DNA of 64,000 nucleotides, from positions 19,138,685 through 19,202,684 of the forward strand of contig OZ038496.1 in assembly GCA_964036315.1 (NCBI GenBank), read 5' to 3'. The translations under genes were made by a program, and so were the position numbers. The stretch comes from Acanthosepion esculentum (lineage: Eukaryota > Mollusca > Cephalopoda > Sepiida > Sepiidae). Positions 20,900 to 32,500 of the stretch are shown piece after piece; within the stretch, counting starts at the first letter, position 1, and the number at the start of each line of letters is the position of its first letter. The notes below the pieces were generated by a model. It had not been told where the DNA came from. It did not search any database and saw only the letters and a program-made list of their open reading frames with translations.

Positions 20900-22000
20900 A
20901 ACTTTGTTCATCAGAATGGTATTCTCTCTCCCAACATGATTGCTTGCCAAGAAGATGCTAGAAAAATAGTGAGTTCCCTGTTCTGCTCCAGCAAGTGTTT
21001 GACTTCTCCTGCTTTCCTTTATTATAAAAGCCTGATTAAGCCAGAAATGTGGTACTGCTGCCATATATGGTCAGGAGCTCCACAATCTTCTTTACCACTC
21101 TCAATAGAGTCTAAAAGCTTTTCCATGTCCTTGTGGGTGACAAATCATTTTCCATCCTACAACTTCTTTCTCACAGACAAGACACTGCAATCCTCTTGCT
21201 GCTCTTTCACTATTTCCAACCATCCTGGGTAAGACGATAAACTACGTCTAACAGCAAGGCCTCAGATCAGGAGGTTTTGAGGAGTGTGGAACCACCTCTT
21301 AATTGCTGGTGTTCTCAGGTCCACCCTGAACCAGGGTGGTAGCACCTGTTACGGTCCCAGCTATGGGCAAATAGTTAAACACGAAACTGAGGTAAAAGCA
21401 TTATAAAAGTGTAAAAATAGGTTTTAATACCAGAAATACTTTGTAAAAAATTATTACCAGAAATTTGAAAAAATAATATTACCAGCTATACGTTTTTGAA
21501 AAAATAACATTACCAGCTATATGTTTTTGAGGAAAAAAATATTACCAGCTATACATTTTTGAGGAAAAAATATTAACAAAAAAAAAGTTGTCGGCATTAA
21601 ATGACCCATTAAGGTTGATATGCCGTAAAACAAAACAAAACAAACTATTTCCAAGGAAAGTGTTCACATGAAGTACACTCCTTAGTTCCACCTGTCCTAA
21701 CCTTCATAGCTAAAACCCATCATGCCATGTACATTGTAGCAAATCGCCCTCATTCCATTCATATTTCTTTGGTGAGATGTAAATTCCACTTGGGCAGCTT
21801 CTTCCCATGAACTATTGACTTGTGGAACCACCCCCAAGAGGATTATTCCATGATGACTACAATCTTAGCCTGTTCAAGTCTAGAATTAACCAATATCTTC
21901 CCCAGAAGCATAAGTGTTGCCTCTAAATCTGTAATCCTCTACTTTGAGTGGCTCTCGAGCCTTGGACAGAGTAAACATCATTGTCAAAAAAATAAAAATA
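20900..22000 (+). pseudogene. LINE family B2 RT, split by an S1 insertion
   Basis: The ORF 20768-21232 contains YYKSLIKPEMWYCCHIWSGA, a hallmark block of jockey/CR1-like RT C-terminal regions. The sequence breaks at 21219 and resumes at 21655 with SHEVHSLVPPVLTF-, HAMYIVANRPHS- and TIDLWNHPQED-like remnants in other frames. The break is filled by the element at 21220-21643. Truncated and frameshifted. Confidence 0.75.
21220..21643 (+). mobile_element. SINE-like element S1 with target duplication
   Basis: Flanked by ACTATTTCCAA at 21209-21219 and 21644-21654, an 11-bp perfect target duplication. Starts CATCCTGGGTAAGACGATAA, carries GGAACCACCTCTTAATTGCT, a GTAGCACCTGTTACGGTCCC block and repeated ATTACCAGCTATAC units, and ends GGTTGATATGCCGTAAAAC plus CAAAA repeats. 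The oligo-(CAAAA) tail and variable-length target duplication indicate retrotransposition. Confidence 0.88.
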
Positions 22001-22640
22001 AAATCTCACTCCCTTAAAAATTATGGCTCTGTACTAAGATGGTAATGGAAGTAGTAATATTAACCACATCCTTATAAGTATTCAGCATTCAATGATCCAC
22101 TGCTTCTTGCTGTTATGCTTTTCTTCATTCCCTGGCTATTGAGTTAGGATCAAAGTGTAGTATCTGTTCTTTTCATCCCTAATGGTAGAATTCAACATTT
22201 CCTTATATGGAAACATTCAGTATTCATTCACCAAGCAGTCAGTGTTAATTTATGTTGAAATTTATAAAATCTTTCTCTTAAAACAATTTTTCAGGAAAAT
22301 AGGTTTCTCAAGTCCACTGTTACCACTCTTTTCAATATTGATGGGGAGGGCTTCCTTCCTAACATTTTGTTTGATGTAGTGTGAAATATCAACTTCTTGA
22401 TGTCATTATTTTCTCTTTAAGTTAAATGTGCTATCCATTTTAGTTGTTAGTGGCATTAAAATTGCTCAAGTGGTATGGTTTCTGTTATTTGGTACAGATC
22501 TTTATGATTCTGTAGCACCAGTCCATGCAGTTCAAAGAGATATGCTTTATTCACTCAAAGTCATTTTGAAATTGCTTACTGTTGACAATTTAGACATTTT
22601 TGAACAGATTGGGTGGCATGCATGATATTCATATGAAAGT
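22001..22640. other. Unassigned spacer
   Basis: No recognised element. A 65-aa ORF at 22428-22625 shows no known motif. Confidence 0.35.
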
Positions 22641-22641
22641 T

Positions 22642-22647
<6 letters not shown>

Positions 22648-22673
<26 letters not shown>
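22648..22673. repeat. (TA)n microsatellite
   Basis: Pure TA array. Confidence 0.95.
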
Positions 22674-22677
<4 letters not shown>

Positions 22678-22764
22678 ATATTAGCCATTCAGTTATAAGG
22701 TAAAAATTAAATATTCAGAAACAGCTGAAAATATGATTAAAAGAACAAATGAAGATACTTTTTC

Positions 22765-23240
22765 AAGATTATTTCACCTCAAGGAGGGCAATAAAGCCAC
22801 TAGGATGCAAGAAGCTACTGAGTGTTAAAGAATATGAGAAAAACTACTATGAAGGAGAGAGGATAATAAAGAATAAGAAGACAGAAGATAATGATTGACA
22901 TTGTATTTAAATTTTTGAAGATCAAAGTAAACTGGAAAGCAAGAAGACCGAAGAGTTCCACAAGGGAGAAATGTGAGAGAAGAAGTTGTTAACATAAAAC
23001 TTACAGTTAAAACTAGCCATTTCAACTATAAGATGATGAGAACTTGCTGCCAATCTTGTAATACACTTAAATTCCTGAAGTCCAGGTACTATACGGGAAA
23101 GTTAATCAGGACAATTACCATGACAGTATTTATAGAAAAGGTACCGGGAAAGAGACTGAAGCTGAGATGCCAGGTTAGGACCATTAACATTGCAATTTTT
23201 TTTTTGATTTTATTAAGAATCTCTCTATATATATTTAAAG
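22765..23240 (-). pseudogene. LINE family B RT C-terminal region
   Basis: Minus strand: remnants of KIQ, GTFSINTVMVIVLINFP, then LVLTVSFMLTTSSLTFLPCG, RSSCFPVYFDLQKFKYNVNH and the 3' tail near 22770-22800. Same layout as 6590-7260, with frameshifts. Confidence 0.65.
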
Positions 23241-23299
23241 AAAAACATTTAAAAAACTCAATGAAATAATGAAGCACAAAGATTTTCCTTCAGTCATTC

Positions 23300-23760
23300 T
23301 CAAGTGTACATAACATTTAGTAGTCCTTCGGTGATATCTAGTATTTTTAATTCGACCAAAACAAGGCTGAAGAGCTACTAAAGGTAAAGATTTACTGAAG
23401 GAGATTATTGAAAGTAGATAATGGTTGATCTGAAAATTGAAGGGTATTAAGATTGTAATCATTAGGGAAACATGCTCTTGGGTGTCAATTCCACAAAGTA
23501 CCAGTTCTTCTCAGGAAGAAGCTGTCGAAATGAAACTTCCTTCTTACCAATGAAATTCAAAGGAAATAAGGTTGATTTGACACTGTGGAAATGGCATGGC
23601 AGGTCTGAGCTGTAAAGGTCTGAACTGATGAAACTAAGGAATGTAGCCCAATGTAGAACATTTGTTGTGGAAATAGTAACAAGGTAGCAGGGAGCTTGTG
23701 ATGTTCTGTCTGTGGCAAAGGGGTTATAAGGCAGAAAATAATTAAATAAATAAACTAATT
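23300..23760 (-). pseudogene. LINE family B2 3' region
   Basis: Matches 45850-46390 and 55560-56400 over TGTCAATTCCACAAAGTA-, AAGCTGTC-AA-TGAAACTTCC- and GGTCTGAACTG-TGAAACTA-like blocks (plus strand). No ORF survives. Confidence 0.6.
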
Positions 23761-23788
23761 AATGTGGTGAAATTGGTCCATGGAATTC

Positions 23789-23914
23789 CAACTTACCTGT
23801 GGTTAAGAGGCCATGATGTCTCACCCGCCCAATTGGAACCACCATTTGCAATTTAGGGAAAGTGCATGTGTAGTTCTAGTGCTTTTAAAACTATCGCTAA
23901 TTTGCATGCATGGT
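23789..23914 (+). pseudogene. U1 snRNA-like fragment
   Basis: Blocks in U1 order: ACTTACCTG (23791-23799, the splice-site-pairing 5' end), CCATGAT (from 23811), CCATTTGCA (23842-23850), AAACT-TCG (from 23888) and an Sm-site-like AATTTG (23899-23904). Distances are 1 to about 11 bp shorter than in U1. The similarity is partial, so this is a diverged pseudogene at best; chance resemblance is possible. Confidence 0.35.
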
Positions 23915-25150
23915 CAAAAACCTGAATAAAACGTGATCCACGTAGATGAGCAGATAGCAGGATCTGCAGAACTTGACCTGCACTCGGTGTGACTATCACC
24001 TACAATTAAATGTAATAAAAAGCATTTGAAATTTAGATGGTGAAAATACTAGTCAAAAATTAAAAAAACAAGTGACAATGTTTCATCTAGGAAATTCAGA
24101 TTCTATTACATCTAACATAACTTGTAGAATATGATGCCACAAATAATATGAAAGAAATACAAGTTTAATAATAATAATATTTTGGCTTGGATTAATACAG
24201 AAATCCTTTATTGGAGTCTGCATATAAACAGTATTTTAGGTTTTTCTACAAGAATATATAATTTTCTACAGGAAAATAAGATACTGAACCTTTAAAATGC
24301 TGACTAATTTATTTGACATTAGTTTATACAACTGCTTCATGTTGGGACCTTCAATAAAAATCTGTCACCAGTCTAAAGTCCCCTTCATAAACACATCCTG
24401 ACAGATATATATATATATATATATATATACTTGCAAAGTAATAAAACAACTTAAGAGGAGATTCATTTGTCACTTGTTTAGAGGATATCTTGGAAGCAGC
24501 CAAAATACTTACGCCCATTAGATGAGAAATGCTGAAAGCATTGAAAATTCAAATTACCCCACCCGGTGCAGAAAGCTCTATGTCACTTCATCTCAATAAA
24601 CAAATTATAAAATCTGTTATCTACTCCCTTAAGAATCAAATTTACAAAATCTACAGTTTTAAGCGTTATACTTTGCTAGGGTGTGGGGTGGGAGCGGGCT
24701 GAGTGAAGTGGAGAGTTGCATAAAATACAAATTCTTATGAAGATTTTTGAATTACTGTTTGCTTTATCAGGGTTTTAGTCGCTTCCGTTTTAGGTTACAG
24801 GGTAAAATATTTAAAGAATCAACAGTTTGGAAAAAGTTTTCATTTTTTTTTTCCCATTTGTTATTTTACTTGAAAAAAAAAAAAATGAACCAGCAAAAAT
24901 ATTTTCAGGAAAACAGTCAAGCAAAATGGAGGAAAAATATAATTAAACACTATCAGAGTTATCTGCTCTTCTATCATGGACAACTGACCAACTCCGGTGT
25001 TACAATATGGAGAAATTCAAAAGAGAATATTTTCTAATGTTTGAGGCAAAAATATGTTTAAGATGCTCTCTTGGTTTCTTTGTTATTTGGTAGCAATGAT
25101 AATATGTATAATTTTAGTCATACTATAGTCATATTTGTTTCTACAGTCAC
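23915..25150. other. Unassigned spacer with a short TA array
   Basis: Contains a (TA)n array at 24403-24430 and poly-A/T runs near 24840-24885. No gene recognised. Confidence 0.35.
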
Positions 25151-25189
25151 TAAATCTTTACATATATATATATATATATTTAATAATTT

Positions 25190-25445
25190 CATCCAAAGCA
25201 AGGCAGAAATGCCATTAGTATGCAGGGGGTTACCGGGAGTGAAAATGAGAGAAAAGACTGATCATTGAGGAAAGGACAAAAGAGGAATGGGATTCATTAA
25301 TATAGAAGATGGTGAGTGATGTTGCATTTAAATTTTTTAAGGTTGTACTTATCAGGGAGCAAGTAAAGAAAAGGGATTTTCACTGGCGGGTAGTGTGAGA
25401 AAAGAAACTGTTGGAGTAGAAGTGGTGGTTGCATTTAACTATTTC
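25190..25445 (-). pseudogene. LINE family B 3' fragment
   Basis: Minus-strand family B tail and C-terminal remnants, parallel to 22765-23050. Confidence 0.5.
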
Positions 25446-25457
25446 AACAGTATATAT

Positions 25458-25528
25458 ATGAAAGTGGACACGGATGTCAACCCGGAACAGTGACAGTGTG
25501 TTTCATGCTTGAATGCAATCTTCAGGCC
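25458..25528 (-). ncRNA. Hammerhead-like motif (decayed)
   Basis: Minus strand: CUGAAGA box (25519-25525), short stem II (UGC/GCA), GAAA box (25501-25504), stem III ACAC/GUGU (25498-25501 with 25468-25471), and a UC cleavage position at 25467-25468. Stem I is lost. A repeat of the same family continues to about 25640 and a TA array borders it on the stem I side. Confidence 0.5.
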
Positions 25529-25642
25529 AGAAGCATAAAACAGACTGTAGCTACTCAATGTTCACTTTTATATTTACATATACCCCATCTCTGATTGAGC
25601 ACTTTTATCCATAAATATAGCACACCTTAAAACTATATTTTT

Positions 25643-25644
<2 letters not shown>

Positions 25645-25681
<37 letters not shown>

Positions 25682-25692
25682 TATATATATAT
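25645..25692. repeat. (TA)n microsatellite
   Basis: TA array with one interruption. Confidence 0.95.
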
Positions 25693-25696
25693 ACAT

Positions 25697-25834
25697 TTTA
25701 AAAATCAGGAGATCAGTTGAATCCACTACCTTGGTTTCAAACTTAGTGTATTCTCAGGCAATTTTATCAATTGACCTCCCAACATGGTAATTTGAAACCA
25801 AATTAGTGGATTCAACTGACCTCCTGATTTTTAA
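25697..25834. repeat. Foldback repeat, ~45-bp arms
   Basis: 25697-25741 and 25791-25834 are inverted copies (TAAAAATCAGGAGATCAGTT against AACTGACCTCCTGATTTTTA) around a loop of about 50 bp. Confidence 0.85.
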
Positions 25835-25974
25835 AGTTAAAAGCTCAACATGTTATTTTTACTTTTATTTTATTTTTTCACACATGTATTGAGCACTTTT
25901 TAATACCACTCTTTCCTGGTTTGATTTAACTCAGACCATTAACTTTTTATGTATTATATATATATATATATATA

Positions 25975-26087
25975 TATTATTGGGATTTTCCCAATTATAT
26001 TTGGTAACAAAAATATTGTGACGCCGGCAAGAAGAAAGGAACACAATATTTTTGTTACCAAATATAATTGGGAAAATGCCAATAATT
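25975..26087. repeat. Foldback repeat, ~45-bp arms
   Basis: Left arm 25975-26020 and right arm 26042-26087 are near-perfect inverted copies (CCCAATTATATTTGGTAACA). The ~21-bp loop holds GACGCCGGCAAG. Confidence 0.9.
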
Positions 26088-26417
26088 TGCAAACAGTCGG
26101 GTTTGCAGAACTTATCTGAAAGATGCGTCCTTTTAACAGTTTTACATTTCCTGTGTTATTTAGGCTGAGTTGAAGAAACAGAGCCTTGACTTCTGTGCTT
26201 CAGTTGCTGTCTAAATCCTCACACATGTCCTGGTGTTTAGATGACAGAGAGTGCAGACAGGGAACATGTTGTCTCTGAGGGTCCCAACAAGCAAAAGAGG
26301 AAGAGAGTTCGTAAAACCGCTCTCGTGGGGGGTTGCTGAAAATCTAAAATGGTAGCCTGTGATTGGTTGTTTTTCATCCAATCACAGGGCACCCAGTCAG
26401 CGACTCCGTAATAATTT

Positions 26418-26449
<32 letters not shown>

Positions 26450-26744
26450 GGAATGGGTAAGGTAAGAACGAGAGTTACCCCCTTTGATATATTGTTTACT
26501 TTCAAATCCCAAATAACTTATAAAAATTTTTTTATTATTTTTAATTCTTTGACTTTCAATGAATTTGAATGATATAAATTATTAATAGTTAATTCTATAT
26601 TTTAAATACACAAGTTTGTGCACACAATTTTAAATCACCATCATGAGAACGGGACAGATAACTGTCAGAATCCACACCTGAAAATTGCATTAACTACATG
26701 AAACTCTAAGTAGTGTTATTGACATTGGATATTATGTATATTCG

Positions 26745-26800
<56 letters not shown>

Positions 26801-26802
<2 letters not shown>

Positions 26803-27288
26803 GCTGGCCACTCGTATTCAAGGATACCTGTCTACTAGGTCAGCTAGCCAATCCCTATTGCAGACGCTTGCTCAAGCACATTTGTGTTTGTTCAACTCCC
26901 ACAGAGCCAACCTGTGGTTTATACTGCAACTATGCTGAGCAGACCTTAGTTACAGTTTCTGGGAGAGAGTGTGTTATCTAGCGTGATCAACAATTTGAAC
27001 CATGCCAGCACGCTCAAGCCCTCAGCCACAATGACTTGTGGCTTTGTGTTAGCACAGCTATCGACGACCCACAAGAGTTCTGTCTACCCAATTCCTCTCA
27101 CAAGGCTTGGGTCAACCTGTGGTATGGTTTTCAGGCACTTCCCAAAGGTGCCACATGCTGGGATCAACCTCGATCCAGTTCGATAACATCAGGAATTCGA
27201 CTTCCTGACAAATCGACCATGGTGAGATGGGTGTGTACCTGAGTGGTTAGAATGTTTGCTTTCTGACCATGAGGCCTTGGGGTGGGGC
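26801..27288 (+). repeat. R460 dispersed repeat, copy 1, between TA arrays
   Basis: About 490 bp with (TA)n at about 26745-26800 and 27289-27355. Matches 34950-35400 over most of its length (AGTTACAGTTTCTGGGAGAG, CAGGCACTTCCCAAAGGTGC). Near its end, 27238-27280 looks tRNA-like (GAGTGGTTAGAATGTTTGCT). In the other copy that end segment is in inverse orientation. No ORF of note. Confidence 0.75.
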
Positions 27289-27306
27289 AATATATATATA
27301 TATATA

Positions 27307-27355
<49 letters not shown>
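27289..27355. repeat. (TA)n microsatellite
   Basis: TA array with a single C interruption. Confidence 0.96.
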
Positions 27356-27357
<2 letters not shown>

Positions 27358-27390
27358 TACACATAGTTTTTAATAATCATTTATATTATA

Positions 27391-28102
27391 TCACTATCTA
27401 TAAAACGCAGGATGTGTTTGTGTGTGTAACGAATGCACAGCCGCAATTTCGATGGATTTGCACCAACATTTACATGCACATGCTCCAAGTTAGCAGAAAG
27501 GCCAAGACTGACTTTGCATTTCCCAACTCCCATCGATAGTGGAAATATTCAATTTTTTCATGCTTCTACGGTAGTTTTCATGTAGTTTGCGGCCATTTTC
27601 TACTGGCCAGAGTGAGAGCCAACAGCTGACTGACCCGAATGTTAACTAGCATGCAAAACAAATCGATACCTGCATTCGTCATAAGTGGGAAAAAAATTTA
27701 AATCTGCATGGCACTTTACTCCAATTGGTTCATTTGCTTGCTTAAATTCAATGTTGATTCTGTGTTCCGCAGAACTGGGTTGGGTGTGAAAAAGTATTTG
27801 TTGTTAACATTCTTTTTTCATTCGGTTTTTCCAGTTACGAGTCCTTTTTTAAAGCTGATCGTTTTGTGTTCATTTTGTTTAGTTCTTTTTTCGTAACAGA
27901 TTTAATGTTTAGTATAGAGCTTAAAAAAAATTTGCAGTGTGAGATAGGCAAGAAGTAAGGCATGTAGCAACATCAGCACGGCAAAGGGCACTCCTTTAAA
28001 GGCAAGGAAGGGCAAAAATATTTTAAGTCAAGTGATAGCGATGGCTGTATGAGTCGTACGATTTTTGAATCAAGAAAGGGCAATGCTGGGCCATGCTGCT
28101 AG
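27391..28102 (+). mobile_element. Non-autonomous Helitron-like element, copy 1
   Basis: 5' end TCACTATCTATAAAACGCAG, 3' end CTAG preceded by a (here decayed) GGGC...GCC hairpin sequence. Inserted between A (27390) and T (28103), as Helitrons do, with no target duplication. 712 bp, matching 56441-57219 over its full length. Short ORFs (for example 27708-27896) are shared by DNA similarity only and encode no Rep or helicase motif. Confidence 0.8.
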
Positions 28103-28455
28103 TATTAGATATTACAGTGTTTGGAAAGTAATTATATGTTTTACCACTACGAATTATAAGTCAACTATTCATGTTTGAATGGTAGGAAATTACATACAGA
28201 ATCTCTTCTATCCAACAGTATAAAAGGATTTTGGGGGAGAGGAATAGAAAAGTGAATGTCAAGTCTCTTATCCCGAGTATTATGAATGTTGTAAACAAAA
28301 CAAAACAAAAAAAATACAAAACTCTTATTCAGGTGTGAAATTTGAAAGAAATTTACATTTATTAACAGGCATAAAAAATACTAACACTGGACACCCATTT
28401 TTCACAGCACTCTTTGACTATGTTCTGTGAGACTCACCATTTGTCGCTACCTATC

Positions 28456-28481
28456 CTGATGAGGACTTGAGAAAATTGAAA
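28456..28481 (+). ncRNA. Hammerhead-like core remnant
   Basis: CUGAUGA (28456-28462) and GAAA (28478-28481) at typical distance; stem II no longer pairs well. Weak. Confidence 0.25.
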
Positions 28482-28619
28482 GCTTAGACTATATTTCTTC
28501 TGAAATGAACTTTGAACCTTTCTAAAGAGTTTATGGATTTTATTTTTTAATCCAACATATTTTTTATTGAGTGTAAAGGCCAGTAGACAAAATAAATATT
28601 GTTTAAAAAAAATGAATTG

Positions 28620-28664
28620 TGTCTACAAATACAGATATCCACTGAAAATAATGTTTGAAGAAAT

Positions 28665-28700
<36 letters not shown>

Positions 28701-28723
28701 CATACATACATACATACATACAC

Positions 28724-28770
<47 letters not shown>

Positions 28771-28958
28771 CACAACTAAAAAGTTGTGAATTAAAGAAAA
28801 TATAATGCTTTTTTATGAAAGTATTTATTTATATTATATTTATATATATAAAAAAATATAAATATTTTCATAACAAAAAACATTTTCTTTAATTTACAAC
28901 TTTTTAGTTGTTTTTTCTATATATACATATTAAGAAAGTATACATGACTTCTTATTAT

Positions 28959-29005
<47 letters not shown>

Positions 29006-29085
29006 TTTTGTACATGGATATACATGTTTGTATGTCATTATGTCAATATTACTTCAAACATTATTTTTAGTGGATACCCCTTCTG
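28620..29085. repeat. Nested palindrome between TA arrays
   Basis: Inner hairpin: 28770-28840 pairs with 28856-28914 (ACAACTAAAAAGTTGTGAAT arms). Outer arms: 28636-28665 (ATCCACTGAAAATAATGTTT) pair with 29048-29077. (TA)n arrays at about 28668-28740 and 28960-28997 lie between inner and outer arms. A related GTGGATACC segment occurs at 58264. Confidence 0.8.
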
Positions 29086-29349
29086 AAGTAAACACACCAT
29101 TTTTTAAACAAAGTGTATTACATCAACCAGCCTGTGTACTTGCGAAAACATGGTGGTTTCTCCTACAAAGGGGGACATATGTTTAAATCCTGCAGGAGAG
29201 CTTATTTCCTTTATTATGTATTCTCAAGTATGCCAAGGGTGTTCACTAAAAATAACACTTGAAGTAATAAAAGTATTGCTGGGTGAAAATTAGACCCATT
29301 AATTATTCAAAAATTAACTCAGTATGTGTACCTCTGTATATTCACATTT

Positions 29350-29420
29350 GTTTCCCTGTAGCTTTTTGCATCTTAGTGGCATTATTACCTTGCTTGGGGT
29401 GAGCTGATTAAAGAAAAATG
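29350..29420 (+). mobile_element. LINE family B 3' tail
   Basis: TTGCATCTTAGTGGCATTAT followed by CTTGCTTGGGGTGAGCTGAT, the family B ending. The stretch 29090-29350 upstream and 29420-29860 downstream holds nothing else I recognise. Confidence 0.5.
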
Positions 29421-29859
29421 GCTATGTGTGTATGAAATTATTGTATTTCTTGATACAAATCTAAACAAATAATAAGATATTTTGTGTTTAATAGATTTTG
29501 CCAGGAGCAGACCAACCTGTTACTCCAACTAATTTACTTCAAAGTAAACAATCTGTTTCTTTCACGATACATCTATAAAAAAAATAGTCTTAGCTAGAAG
29601 ACATCTTGAAATATCACATGAAAACTCATTGATTTCTGCCAATATGCCAACTGTTTTTATTGGTTTTCATGTCTTTTTTTATTCATTTTTACTGTCTATT
29701 GTATTGCCCTCCCATGTTAAAAGGCAACTGAAATAGTAGGGGAGAATTCTTGAAAGACTGACTGAGTTACTTTCTTTTTTGTCTATATCTGGTGTAGTTG
29801 TAGTGAAATCGCCTTGGTTATGAATACTTTCACCATCACCTTCTTTTTTTTGTTTATTT

Positions 29860-30045
29860 CTTTTTGTCTCACTCTTCTCTACGCTCTTTTCGTATCCTCT
29901 GCCATTTTCTTCTTTTCATTCTTCTTCTCTTTATTTTCTTTTCATTCGTTTTTGCCAAGTTTCATTCTCTTCACTCTCTTAGTTTCTTTCTCTTTCCATT
30001 TCGTTTTCTTCATAGCATTCTTCTTCAGTGTAAAAAAAAAAAAAC
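29860..30045. repeat. Pyrimidine-rich tract
   Basis: TTC/TTTC-rich, ending in an A run. The Phe/Leu/Ser ORFs here are compositional. Confidence 0.85.
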
Positions 30046-30663
30046 AAATATTTAAGCTTGTACTGAAGCTTTATTCAATGCGATTTGACTACTGCCCCTC
30101 AGTGAGGTTCAACCATTTCTTTTATAGTTGAGTAATGTGACAGGATATCAGTCCTCCTATATGGCAGGGAACACCGGAAATACATGGACCTTAAATTCCT
30201 CATTTGAGGCGTGTGGGAGACTGCTTCACTCTTCTCTCAGCTAGAATGGAGGTGAAGTGATCCCTGCCGGGACCTGGTCTGATACATGGACCTTACATTT
30301 GCTATATGTGTGAGAGACTGCCCATAATCATCTCTGGAATGTTTGTTGATACATGTATCTGTCCAGGATTCTTGTTAGAATTCTTGCAATACTGGATGCA
30401 GGTATGAGATCAAGCACTTCTCCATTTAGTGATTCAAAGTGACTACAGTTCAATGTCCTGGTGCATCCAGCTCCCTTGATGTCTGACATGAATTGTCTAT
30501 TCCAGCATCATACTACAATGGAAATATCTTCTTACATAAGGATTATACACCTGAGAAAGGTGAGAGAATGAATATGAGTAGTTGACGTAGCTCATTAGGT
30601 TACTTATTTAATGTAAACATCTTCCCAGCTATAAGTTATTGTTCATTTGGGAGCAACCTTGGG

Positions 30664-31045
30664 TCTGATCAACAGAAATGTGGTTCTACAGAAGGATGCT
30701 GAGGATACTATGGAATGAACATGTGAGCCACAGCAAAATTTTAGAGAAAATGGAAACAAAAAGGAAACTTATACTTAACATCAGGAAGAGATAGTTGAAA
30801 TTTCTAGGGTGCATAAGAAGGAAAGAGGGCTTGGAGAATCTGAAACTCACAGGACAGATTGAAGGCAAAAAGGATAGAGGAAAACAACGCATAAGCTATT
30901 TAGCGAGCTTGAGTAAATGATAGCAGAACAAGATTTAGGAGAAATAACAAAAAAACAGAATTCGTCCTACAAAGGACAGGATATTGTGGAGAGCCATAAT
31001 CACCTACTTCCTGAAGAGACATGGCACATAGAAGAATAAGTTTGA
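30664..31045 (+). pseudogene. LINE family A RT C-terminal fragment
   Basis: Plus strand reads RNVVLQKDAEDTME-like (shifted MWFYRRMLRILW), then METKRKLILNIRKR, then GLENLKLTGQIEGKKDRGKQ, then the 3' UTR with AGAGCCATAATCACC and AGAGACATGGCACATAGAAG. One of the most readable family A tails; at least one stop (TAG near 30791). Confidence 0.75.
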
Positions 31046-32364
31046 TGGGGAGACAATGATGGTTGCCTTCACCACATTTAGTTTTGCATTTCTTCTTCTT
31101 TTGTTCATTCTTTATTTCTTCTTAGTTTCTTCTTTTACTCTATTTCCTTCACAAATTTTTTAGATTTTCATTTCTTCTTCATCTTCACACACATGCATCA
31201 GTACAGATGCAAATGAGGCTCCAGATTGTGTGTGGGCATGTTTGTCAACACTAGTTACATCCAGGTTTTCCCTTTAAGCAGCAGGGCAGCTTGGCATATC
31301 CAGATCCAGGCCTCTCTGCAATTGGTCAAGATTTGGGTATTTGTAAGATGTCTCATGCTAATAAAAGCAATGGGGAAAACCAACAGTCGGCAGTTGGCAA
31401 GACACAGTGTCTTGTGAAGTCAGTCCCCTGGGCACTTTGTTCCTAAAGTTGCTGTGGTTTCCAAGTCAGTGTTATTTTTGTTACTTCCTGTCTCTTTATT
31501 TTCTCTGCCTATTACCCCCATAGTTGGTGGGAGAGCAACCGGTTAGCTGTTCCCCCCCCCACCAATCTCAACACATTCTTGCTTACATTACAACATTTCT
31601 ATCCTCTCTTTCTTTCTTTCACACTGTTTTCTCTTTCTTCTTCTCTTTACTATTATTTTTTCCTTTCTTTTCTGACACAATATTTATACTTTATTCTACC
31701 TACCTACTTACAGTGTAGTACTCTGGCCACATTGAATAACTCAACTTTTATTGCCGTGTGATCAAAATAGTAGGTATACAATTTTCTATTTGATAGGGAC
31801 ATGATTTCCTGAGTTGCTTGGTAACATAGATGCATCTTTTATGAGAACAAAAGCTAAATTGCATTGTTAAAGGTTAACCTTTTTCTGTTATCTTCTGGCC
31901 ATTGAAGTTTTTGGTGGAAACACTAATATTATATAAGCAATGAATGGATCAGATTGACCATTCACTGATTGGTTAAATATGTTTATAACGATATTACCAT
32001 GTGACTTCCATTCTGTCATTGGTTGTCTATTGTATCATGATTCAATGAGCTGAAAATTAAGGGCTCATTTTTTAAAAATTTCTTATTTTAATGATACCTT
32101 AAGGCAAAACTAAAATTATATGTGAAGTTTGAAAGAAAATTTTCATATGGAATATGTGTTGAATGCATTTGGAAAATACACATTTTTCAGCATATTTTTG
32201 TCATTATGATCGATTTTAAATAAACTTGGCAGACCTTTAAAGTCTTGCAAACTTTCTACATTGGCTACATACTTAAAAAGACAATTCTGATAAATTACTT
32301 AAGTTTTGCAAGCTAAACCAAATATATAATACAGAATGTATATAAAAAGAAATAATTCAATGAA
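31046..32364. other. Unassigned stretch with a pyrimidine tract
   Basis: Pyrimidine-rich at 31590-31690; no gene or repeat otherwise recognised. Confidence 0.35.
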
Positions 32365-32369
32365 AAATT

Positions 32370-32500
32370 TAGTACACTATTTACATTACCATCTGAAGAA
32401 GGCCAGAGCATACTATGGCCAAAACATTGTAATAAATATGGCGACAAAGACGAGGACAATAGTCTGAATAATGTAAATAGTGTACATAATACCTAACCTC
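32370..32500 (+). ncRNA. Hammerhead-like repeat with all three stems, G12 mutated
   Basis: 5' strand of stem I CACTATTTACATT (32374 on) pairs with AATGTAAATAGTG (from about 32476) over at least 13 bp. CUGAAGA at 32393-32399, stem II GGCC/GGCC, then AAAA at 32421-32424 where GAAA is expected. Stem III AUUGU/ACAAU plus AC/GU with one bulge, then AGUC as cleavage site directly before stem I. One extra A stands between CUGAAGA and stem II. The homologous repeat at 36690-36890 keeps GAAA. Confidence 0.6.
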
